The notes below the pieces were generated by a model that saw only the letters and a program-made list of their open reading frames with translations, ran no database searches and had not been told where the DNA came from. Both the position numbers and the translations under genes were made by a program. Source: Cognatundibacterium jejuense (GTDB lineage Bacteria; Pseudomonadota; Gammaproteobacteria; Burkholderiales; Burkholderiaceae_D). Taken from it: a DNA stretch of 64,000 bases. Numbering within the stretch: position 1 is the first letter of the stretch; every line of letters starts with the position of its first letter. The DNA lies in assembly GCF_014284255.1 (NCBI RefSeq), contig NZ_JACOFV010000003.1:62001-126000 (forward strand), read 5' to 3'. Positions 37,722 through 45,067 of the stretch are shown in pieces.

Positions 37722-39884
37722 TTACTCTGCGTTCATCTCTTTGATCAGGCGGTCATATTTTTCTACATGCTTCATGTTCCATAGGATGTAGCGTATATCA
37801 ACTTGAATAGAACGTGTGTTTGCTTTGTTGAAATCCCAATCAGAAATAATCGAATCCAGCGTGCCATCAAATGCCAGGCCGATCAGTTCAGCCTTGGAAT
37901 TCAATGCTGCTGAACCTGAGTTACCGCCCGTAATATCCAAGGTTGCGAGGTACGCGACAGGTACGGTTTTCAGTTTTGAATCTGCATATTGACCAAAGTC
38001 GCGTGCTTTAATTGCGGCTAACTCCGCAGCTGGTGCATTAAATTCACCGCTACCAGTAGCTTTTGGTGGAATGCCATCAACTGTCGTAAAGGCAGACCAT
38101 GCGAGTCCATCCGCAGTACCATGATCACGTCCTGCAACGTTACCAAACGTTACGCGTAAAGTGCTGTTGGCATCAGGATAAACGGCCTTTCCTTTGCTTT
38201 GCATGAAGGCGATTTTTGCTTTCATGTAATTTGCATACGCTTGTTGCAGATTGCCCGCTAGTTCTTCCTCATGCGCTTCGCGCTTCAGCCCGCCGTCGTA
38301 CATTGCTACTGCAGCTTTGATAAAGCTATCGTCACTGGTCTTAAAATCAGCCGGCTTACTGCTTAACCATGCAGTCCGGGTTGCTTTATCACTTAATTTA
38401 CTACCGGCATACATTTGATCTAACAATGCTTTCAAATCAGCGTCAGACATGCCATCTTTGATTCCCATCACCGCATCAAAGTCAGCATTGCGCTCGTTCT
38501 TTGCTTGTGCTGCGTATTGCTTCAGGTTGTTCAGCACCAATGCTTTGTCGACGTTTTCAGCATAGCTGCGTTCGACAGATTCAATACCTGCTTTGATGCG
38601 TGGGAGATCACGGGTCTGGAAGCCAGCCTTGCGTTCAGCGTCTGGCTTAGCGCTTTCATTAGCAAGGCGATACATTACGCGAGCAGAATTGAGCAGACGT
38701 GGGAAAGAGCGATCCAGATAGAAATCACTTTTCTCTTCTGCATCACGTTTGGCAATTAATTGTTCAACTTGTGCAATATCCTGTGCATATTCTTTGACAC
38801 GGGCAGGGTTGCTATTGACCCATGCTTTGAGTTCTTCATGCTCCTTGGTTTTGCGGGCCAGGAAATCACTCTTGGCATAGCTATCAAGCATGCCCTGACG
38901 GTTTTTGTAGTAATTATTGATACCTGCAACCTGGCTTGCGTACTTCAGCTTCGCATCCGGATCATTGGCGGTTTCTTTGGCAATGATTGCCAGCGATTCG
39001 CCTGAGGACTTCACGAACGCCGGGTAATTCCAATCGAAGGTGTAAGCGACTTCTGATGGCAGTCGATGACGATTGGTGCGGCCCGGGTAGCCGAGAGCCA
39101 TGACGAAATCGCCTTCTTTGACGCCTTCTTTTGCCAGCTTCAGATAAAATTTAGGAACGTAAGGGACGTTGTCTTTGCTGTAGTCAGCTGCTTTGCCGTC
39201 TTTGCTGACGTAAGCGCGATAGAAACCGTAGTCACCAGTGTGTCGTGGCCACATCCAGTTGTCTGTGTCACCGCCAAATTTACCAACACCTTCCGGAGGT
39301 GCATGAACCAAACGCACGTCACGAATTTCCATTTGTTTAATTAAGTAAAATTCCAGGCCGCCGTAGTACGGATAGACGTTACAGCGATGTCCGGCATCTT
39401 TCTCGCATTCGGCAACGATAGCTTTGGAATTTTTCTCGATAGCATCGACCCGTTTTTTACCAGTCAGTTTAGCTACGTCTTTATCGATGATTTTGCTGCT
39501 GACATTCGTTACTTCCTTAGTCACGAAAACTCTGGACCCAGGTGAAGCTGGCAACTCTTCATCCAGACTTTTTGCAAAAAAACCGTTGGCTAATAGATTA
39601 TTTTCTGGTTTTGAGTTGTACGCAACGCTGCCATATACACAGTGATGATTGGTGATAACCAGGCCTTGTGGCGATACAAATGATGCGGAACAACCACCGA
39701 GGCTGACGATTGCCCCCATAGGAAATTCAGTCAATTTGGTCAGATTTGCAGGGTCAAGTTTGAGACCATCCGCTTTTAATTGTTTGGCGACTTGTGGCAA
39801 TTGTTGTGGCATCCACATACCTTCATCGGCATAGGCAACATTGTAAATACTGAAGACTGCTAGCGTTATGAGTGTCTTTTTCAT
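37722..39884 (-). CDS. S46 family dipeptidyl-peptidase (DPP7-type), exported
   Basis: S46 enzymes are chymotrypsin-fold periplasmic or secreted peptidases that release dipeptides from peptide N-termini. The 720-residue precursor has a signal peptide (MKKTLITLAVFSIYNVAYA). The catalytic triad is recognisable: VITNHHCVYG (His), FGGDTDNWMWPRHTGDYGF (Asp) and ITGGNSGSAALN (Ser). The S1-defining position after the serine reads AFDGTLDS; a glycine here is typical of DPP7, which prefers hydrophobic P1 residues, whereas DPP11 has arginine. The family is common in Bacteroidetes and Xanthomonadales and patchy in Betaproteobacteria. Confidence 0.92.
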   Translation of the reverse strand: MKKTLITLAVFSIYNVAYADEGMWMPQQLPQVAKQLKADGLKLDPANLTKLTEFPMGAIVSLGGCSASFVSPQGLVITNHHCVYGSVAYNSKPENNLLANGFFAKSLDEELPASPGSRVFVTKEVTNVSSKIIDKDVAKLTGKKRVDAIEKNSKAIVAECEKDAGHRCNVYPYYGGLEFYLIKQMEIRDVRLVHAPPEGVGKFGGDTDNWMWPRHTGDYGFYRAYVSKDGKAADYSKDNVPYVPKFYLKLAKEGVKEGDFVMALGYPGRTNRHRLPSEVAYTFDWNYPAFVKSSGESLAIIAKETANDPDAKLKYASQVAGINNYYKNRQGMLDSYAKSDFLARKTKEHEELKAWVNSNPARVKEYAQDIAQVEQLIAKRDAEEKSDFYLDRSFPRLLNSARVMYRLANESAKPDAERKAGFQTRDLPRIKAGIESVERSYAENVDKALVLNNLKQYAAQAKNERNADFDAVMGIKDGMSDADLKALLDQMYAGSKLSDKATRTAWLSSKPADFKTSDDSFIKAAVAMYDGGLKREAHEEELAGNLQQAYANYMKAKIAFMQSKGKAVYPDANSTLRVTFGNVAGRDHGTADGLAWSAFTTVDGIPPKATGSGEFNAPAAELAAIKARDFGQYADSKLKTVPVAYLATLDITGGNSGSAALNSKAELIGLAFDGTLDSIISDWDFNKANTRSIQVDIRYILWNMKHVEKYDRLIKEMNAE

Positions 39885-40238
39885 CGTTATTTTATGAGTT
39901 AATTTGATTAGATAAGGGAAGGGACGGAGAAATTCTAAAACCGCAACCGCTAGTGCTGTGTTGCTCTCGTAGCATCATCCACAGATCGATAACTACGCTG
40001 GTTCGATTCATTTTCCGTACTTCTTATAACCGCAGTATTTAGTGAGCAAATAGTTTAAAAAGTTCAAAAAAAACCTTAAATTCAATACTTAGCTTACTTT
40101 CTATATCTTAAACCAGATTGAGAGCCCGTTTTGAGCTGCTATGAGGGTGATTAGTGATCAATGCGCTCGTTTTATCTTTGATGAATGTCAAGAGTTCAAT
40201 CCAAGTTCAAAAAAAATATCTACATGGTGTAAACTTGG
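39885..40238. other. divergent spacer between the S46 peptidase and ypjD genes
   Basis: These 354 AT-rich nt must contain promoters in both directions. I see no gene, repeat or clear operator in them. Confidence 0.5.
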
Positions 40239-41051
40239 ATGATGCAAATCTATTTACCATTTTTAGCTGCGGCACTTTATCTTGCCGTACTCTTTGTTCC
40301 ATCTGGTCAGCGTACCTTGGCTGTGAGCCTCAGTGTGCTCGCGTGGCTGGTGCATGGCGCGACATTATGGGGCAGTATTTTTTCGAGTGATGCTTTACGG
40401 GTTGGTTTTGCCGTCATGCTGTCGTCGGCTCTATGGGTCACGGTTTCTGTTTATTTGCTGGAAAACCGTAATTTTTCACTGGAAGGCTTAAAATTATTAT
40501 TGTTGCCTCCGGTCGCTCTGGTGACTGTATTGCCGGCTATTTTTCCGGGTACTTTGATTTTTCTTGCTGGAAAGACAGTGATGTTTCCGTGGCATGTAGC
40601 GGTTGCGCTGCTTGCTTATGGCACCCTGACAATTGCCGCCTTTCACGCGATGATTATGACGCTGCAGGATAAGCACCTGCACAAACTTCGCTCTAAGCCG
40701 CTGAGTCCGCGCCTCAACCAGATGATCGATAATCTGCCGCCGTTGATGAAGATGGAAAAGATTTTGTTCCGTTTAATTTCATTGGGCTTCGTTTTATTGA
40801 CGATGACGGTGTTGTCGGGGGTCGTTTTTTCAGAGCAAGTGTTAGGGGTGGCGTTCAAGTGGGATCACAAAACCATTCTTTCTTTACTATCCTGGATGTT
40901 ATTTGCAGTGTTGTTAGCTGGGCGCCACTGGCGCGGCTGGCGCGGCAAGACTGTGCTTAGTTTTACTTTATCTGGCTTTTTGACCTTAATGTTGGCGTAT
41001 GTTGGTAGCCGCTTTGTGCTGGAAGTCTTGTTACACAGGGGGCTCGCGTGA
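40239..41051 (+). CDS. ypjD: YpjD/CcsA-like inner-membrane protein
   Basis: The 270-residue protein has about eight membrane segments and belongs to the cytochrome c assembly (CcsA/HemX-like) family. It has the conserved histidine regions MFPWHVAVALLAYG near residue 112 and FKWDHKTILSLLSW near residue 206. Its role outside cytochrome c maturation is not settled. The start is at ATG 40239, with a second ATG immediately after. It overlaps the next gene by 4 nt (GTGA) and heads the ypjD-PP0621-pilS-pilR string. Confidence 0.9.
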   Translation: MMQIYLPFLAAALYLAVLFVPSGQRTLAVSLSVLAWLVHGATLWGSIFSSDALRVGFAVMLSSALWVTVSVYLLENRNFSLEGLKLLLLPPVALVTVLPAIFPGTLIFLAGKTVMFPWHVAVALLAYGTLTIAAFHAMIMTLQDKHLHKLRSKPLSPRLNQMIDNLPPLMKMEKILFRLISLGFVLLTMTVLSGVVFSEQVLGVAFKWDHKTILSLLSWMLFAVLLAGRHWRGWRGKTVLSFTLSGFLTLMLAYVGSRFVLEVLLHRGLA

Positions 41052-41278
41052 AATTAGTTGTATGGTTAATCTTTATTGTTTTAGTGGTTTTAGCGATCAG
41101 AAAAAAAGCAAAGCCTTTGACCGCTTCCACGCCAGATGAAGTGCGTACTGCTCAACAAGAATCTGTTGCTGAAAATATGGTTAGCTGTGCGCATTGCCAT
41201 ATTTATCTTCCGGCCTCGGAAGCGGTACATTGTGGGGGAAATGTTTATTGTTCCGCTGCGCATGCCGATGCGCACTAA
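41048..41278 (+). CDS. PP0621-like small zinc-ribbon membrane protein
   Basis: The 76-residue product has one N-terminal membrane helix (LVVWLIFIVLVVLAI) and a C-terminal zinc-ribbon-like segment (CAHCHIYLP, CGGNVYCS, with histidines HADAH at the end). Proteins of this type sit between ypjD and pilS in many Burkholderiales and are often called PP0621 family; function is unknown. The GTG start overlaps the ypjD stop (GTGA), showing translational coupling. Confidence 0.85.
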   Translation: MKLVVWLIFIVLVVLAIRKKAKPLTASTPDEVRTAQQESVAENMVSCAHCHIYLPASEAVHCGGNVYCSAAHADAH

Positions 41279-41293
41279 TACTGGCATGATCAC

Positions 41294-43051
41294 GTGAAAA
41301 TGTCGGCTATTTTTCCCAATTTTTCTGAACCGACCCCTTCGTTCTGGCGTTCACTGCAAACTTTAAATTTGTCGCGCATTATTATCGCGTTATGTTTATT
41401 GTTTTTATTGAACTTATCTGGCCTGAAAGATGCTTGGGTATATACGCACGTACTTGCTCAGAATATTTGCTTGGTTTATGTGACTACCAGTATCAGTTTT
41501 TTTCTTTTAAAAATTGCGCACAAACAACATTTCGCCTTGCAGCTGTTGTCACAGATTGCCTTGGATATTTTGGTCATTTCGCTGTTGTATCTGGGATCGG
41601 GTGGGGGCAAAGGTGGATTGAGCATCTTGTTTTTATTTCCTTTGGCGGGCGTGGCGATTTTAACGCCATTATTATGGGCCTTCTTTTTTTGTGCCATTGT
41701 CAGCCTGCTGCTGCTAGTTGAAGGAGCCTATCGTTCGTTTGAATTGAGTGACGGCAATCTGATTTCGCAAGCTGGTTTGTTTGGCGCATCGTATTTTGCT
41801 GTTGTTTATCTGGTGAATCGTCTGGCCAGTAATTTGATCAGCCAAGAGAAATTGGCTACTCAACGTGGAAACGAATTGAAAATGCAGCAGGCGATTAACC
41901 GCTTGGTGATCGCCGACATGGGGGACGGCGTTCTGGTTCTGGATCATTCTGGTCGTATGTTTGAGATCAATCCTGCTGCAGAACGCATGTTGGGCGGCAA
42001 TTTAACGAAAGAAATGGTCGGTATCAAGCTGTCAAATATCGTTGCTTTACGTCCTATGATAGAAACCCTGACGGATATGCAGCTACGTAGTGCCGAAAGA
42101 AATAAGACAGTGTTCGATGAAGAGGCGTCTTTTGTGTCTATTCCGTGTTACATCGATGATACCAATACGCTGAGTAAATTTAGTGCGGAAACTGGCAATA
42201 TGGCCGGGCGTACGGAGCGTCAACAATTCGTGACTCATCTCAAATTGCGTTTTATTGTGGTTAAAGATGCCAATGTTCTTCATCTCAATGAGCCTGCTGG
42301 TGATTACATTATTATTTTTATGCAGGACGTTTCCGATATTGAAAATCAGGCGCAACAATTGAAATTAGCTTCAATGGGGCGTTTAACCGCGAGTATCGCC
42401 CACGAAGTTCGCAATCCTTTGTCTTCTATTTCGTATGCAGCTTCTTTATTAAATGAAGATATTGCTAATATTGAAGACAATAAAGTGCAGGCGAAGCGCC
42501 TTTTAAAAATCGTGGATGATAATGTCACAAGGCTAAACCAGTTGATCGAAGATATTTTGAAGCTGTCACGCAAGGCTAAAAATGACGTTGAGCCCTATTC
42601 GTTAATGCAAGCAATCAATGCTTGCGTTCAAGAGTTTGTTGAAATGCGGAAATTATCGCCAGATTTAATTTCAGTTGGTACAGAATTCGATTTTTATGTG
42701 CGCTTTGATCCCGGTCATTTGATTGAGATCGTGACTAATTTAATGTCAAACGCGATTCGTTATGCGAGTGGTAAACCGGGAAGTGTGCGTTTGTACGCCA
42801 TGTTAAACGGCACCGGTAGACAGGAATTGCATATTCAGGATGATGGTCCACCGATCAACTATGATGTCAGAGCACATCTGTTTGAACCGTTTTATACGAC
42901 CTCGCGCATGGGAACCGGATTGGGCTTATATATGGCGCGTGAGTTATGCTTAAATAACCGTTCTTTGTTGGATTATGAATACCGTGTCGATGCGGGCGAT
43001 GCCGAGCCGAGCGGCAGGTTTGTAATTAATTTTTCTGGATTTAATGCATAA
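41294..43051 (+). CDS. pilS: sensor histidine kinase PilS
   Basis: PilS is the membrane kinase that, with PilR, sets pilin gene expression. The 585-residue product has about six membrane segments (27-180) and a PAS domain (about 200-270, DMGDGVLVLDHSGRMFEINP). The phospho-acceptor histidine is in LTASIAHEVRNPLSSISYA near residue 375. The ATPase domain has N (NLMSNAIRYA), G1 (IQDDGPP) and G2 (GTGLGLYMAREL) boxes. Translation may start at GTG 41294 or ATG 41300; neither has a strong ribosome-binding site. It ends 2 nt before pilR. Confidence 0.95.
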   Translation: MKMSAIFPNFSEPTPSFWRSLQTLNLSRIIIALCLLFLLNLSGLKDAWVYTHVLAQNICLVYVTTSISFFLLKIAHKQHFALQLLSQIALDILVISLLYLGSGGGKGGLSILFLFPLAGVAILTPLLWAFFFCAIVSLLLLVEGAYRSFELSDGNLISQAGLFGASYFAVVYLVNRLASNLISQEKLATQRGNELKMQQAINRLVIADMGDGVLVLDHSGRMFEINPAAERMLGGNLTKEMVGIKLSNIVALRPMIETLTDMQLRSAERNKTVFDEEASFVSIPCYIDDTNTLSKFSAETGNMAGRTERQQFVTHLKLRFIVVKDANVLHLNEPAGDYIIIFMQDVSDIENQAQQLKLASMGRLTASIAHEVRNPLSSISYAASLLNEDIANIEDNKVQAKRLLKIVDDNVTRLNQLIEDILKLSRKAKNDVEPYSLMQAINACVQEFVEMRKLSPDLISVGTEFDFYVRFDPGHLIEIVTNLMSNAIRYASGKPGSVRLYAMLNGTGRQELHIQDDGPPINYDVRAHLFEPFYTTSRMGTGLGLYMARELCLNNRSLLDYEYRVDAGDAEPSGRFVINFSGFNA

Positions 43052-43053
43052 CG

Positions 43054-44493
43054 ATGAGTGCTACTTCTGCTACTGCCTGTCCCCGTATTCTTGTCGTTGA
43101 CGATGAAGCCCATTTACGTGAGCTGCTTGAGATCACACTCATTAAAATGGGGCTGGACGTGGATAGCGCAGAAAATATTAGCCATGCACGTTCGTATCTG
43201 GCACAAAAGACATATTCCCTGGTATTAACCGATATGCGCTTACCTGATGGTTCTGGGATGGAGCTGGTGGCGGAGGTTAACGCGTTATATAAGACTACTC
43301 CAATTGCCGTCATTACTGCATTTGGAAGTGCGGACAATGCGGTGGTGGCCCTTAAAGCGGGTGCGTTTGATTATGTTTCTAAACCGGTCGCTCTCGATCA
43401 GTTACGAAAATTAGTCAGGTCAGCGCTGGATATGAACGAAGTGGCGCTCAAAGCCCAACCAATGACCGAGGTGACTCCGATCATCCCTGACTCATTCCTG
43501 ATTGGCCGCTCAGCAGGTATGCAGGCGGTTCGTGAACAAATTGGCCGCTTGGCTCGCAGTATGGCTCCCGTCATTATCACTGGTGAATCGGGAAGCGGTA
43601 AAGAACTGGCTGCCCGCGAAATTCATTTCCGTAGTGCGCGTGCAAATAAACCGTTTATTGCGGTCAATTGTGGTGCTATACCCGAAACTTTAATGGAAGC
43701 CGAGTTTTTTGGTTATCGCAAAGGGGCATTCACTGGTGCGGCAGATGACAGGGAAGGTTTTTTTCAGGCTGCGAACGGTGGCACCTTGATGCTCGATGAA
43801 GTTGCTGATTTACCGCTGGCGATGCAAGTGAAACTCTTGCGCGCCATTCAGGAGCGTAGTATCCGCAAAGTCGGCGCGACTATTGAAGAAGCGGTCGATG
43901 TTCGTATTATCAGTGCGACCCATCAAAACCTGTCCAAATGTGTTGCTGAAGGACGTTTTCGCCAGGATCTATATTATCGGTTGAATGTGATTGAATTACA
44001 TTTACCACCTTTGCGTGAGCGGTTGGAAGACATTGCCGATTTGTCTGCTGCGATTTTGAATAAGCTGGGCGCGGATGGAATACGGATCTCTGATGCGGCC
44101 TTGTATGCCTTGTCTGGGTATGATTTTCCAGGAAACGTCCGGGAGTTAGAAAATATACTTGAGCGGGCGCTGGCCTTCGCTAACGATTCCTGTATTCAGG
44201 TCGTTGATCTTGCGATGCGTGGAACACAAAAAATCGCTCACCCTTTACTGGAAGTGTCACCAATCGCAACACTGGTACCAGCAGAAAGTGCGCCGTTGCC
44301 GCCCATTGCCAGTTTGCTTTCTTCCACAGATCTTCCGTGTTCTTTACCCGCTTTCCTGGAAAGCGTCGAGACTGAAATGATACGACGTGCTTTACTTCAA
44401 ACCAATAATAACCGGACGCAGGCAGCGGAGTTATTGGGAATCAGTTTCCGACAATTGCGCTACCAGATTCAGAAGTTAAAAATCCAGGATTAG
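43054..44493 (+). CDS. pilR: sigma54-dependent response regulator PilR
   Basis: PilR activates the sigma54 promoter of the major pilin gene when phosphorylated by PilS. The receiver domain (8-120) has its phospho-aspartate in LVLTDMRLPDG and the lysine in YVSKPV. The AAA+ domain has Walker A GESGSGKE and an intact GAFTGA loop. The C-terminal Fis-type helix-turn-helix is NNRTQAAELLGISFRQLRYQ. Length is 479 residues. No pilA gene is in the window, so its main target lies elsewhere. Confidence 0.96.
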   Translation: MSATSATACPRILVVDDEAHLRELLEITLIKMGLDVDSAENISHARSYLAQKTYSLVLTDMRLPDGSGMELVAEVNALYKTTPIAVITAFGSADNAVVALKAGAFDYVSKPVALDQLRKLVRSALDMNEVALKAQPMTEVTPIIPDSFLIGRSAGMQAVREQIGRLARSMAPVIITGESGSGKELAAREIHFRSARANKPFIAVNCGAIPETLMEAEFFGYRKGAFTGAADDREGFFQAANGGTLMLDEVADLPLAMQVKLLRAIQERSIRKVGATIEEAVDVRIISATHQNLSKCVAEGRFRQDLYYRLNVIELHLPPLRERLEDIADLSAAILNKLGADGIRISDAALYALSGYDFPGNVRELENILERALAFANDSCIQVVDLAMRGTQKIAHPLLEVSPIATLVPAESAPLPPIASLLSSTDLPCSLPAFLESVETEMIRRALLQTNNNRTQAAELLGISFRQLRYQIQKLKIQD

Positions 44494-44834
44494 TATCCAG
44501 GCTACTTTTCTTTGCTGATAAAAATCTGAGATGGTGATGCGCTGGCTGAATGTTGCATTATTTTTTCAGTCTTGTGCGCTTACAAAAGACGATCAAGTAT
44601 TCCCCTGATGTCTATGCAGGTTAGACTTATTTGCCATTGACATTTCCAGCTTTCTCAGACCGATCTCAATTTCCGTTAGTGCTTACTTACGCATTCTGCT
44701 GCGGATTCCTGTGGCTCCCTGAAAGTCAATTGCTAAAATGGAATTTTCAATAAAAAATAAATCATTTTCATGTCCAAATAGCGGTTGCATCTGATTTGGT
44801 GGGGTACTAGAATTAGGGTTATTCAAAAAATGTG

Positions 44835-44848
44835 CACTATATGTAGTG
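44835..44848. promoter_or_regulatory. NrdR-box-like palindrome upstream of nrdA
   Basis: CACTATATGTAGTG is a 12-of-14 palindrome resembling the NrdR box (ACACTATATATAGTGT type). It lies about 220 nt before nrdA. A weaker copy (TAGCTATTTGTAGTGA) is at 44954-44969. NrdR boxes normally come in pairs about 31 bp apart; here the spacing is about 120 bp, so the call is tentative. Confidence 0.5.
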
Positions 44849-44930
44849 GTTTTTTCTTGTTTTACCTTTCTTGCTTCTTGTTCCCCCCTTAGTCTTTGCA
44901 ATTGATTTGAAAAATAAGAAATAGCACGAC

Positions 44931-44957
44931 TTTTAGCGAAATTTAGCGAAGTTTAGC
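44931..44957. repeat. 10-bp-period repeat upstream of nrdA
   Basis: TTTAGCGAA occurs at 44932-44940 and 44942-44950, and TTTAGC again at 44952-44957. The copies are exactly 10 bp apart, so they face the same side of the helix. They overlap the start of the weaker NrdR-like site. Confidence 0.7.
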
Positions 44958-45067
44958 TATTTGTAGTGATGCGCAATACCGATTAAAACCGAGCGTGGCG
45001 ATGGTCTTTTAAGTGAGTTTTAAACAGACTGGCTGCGTATCAAGATCTAACTGACACCGGAGGCTCA

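Larger units (their letters stand above)
44494..45067. other. pilR-nrdA spacer with possible NrdR boxes and a 10-bp repeat
   Basis: These 574 nt hold no gene I can support. The right half carries an NrdR-box-like palindrome at 44835-44848 and a weaker one at 44954-44969. A 10-bp-period repeat, TTTAGCGAA, lies at 44932-44957. In related genomes ampD often follows pilR; I see no trace of it here. Confidence 0.6.

Noticed and set aside
44683-44901. 72-codon minus-strand frame in the pilR-nrdA spacer
   Set aside because: No ribosome-binding site, no recognisable motif, and it overlaps the probable regulatory region of nrdA.
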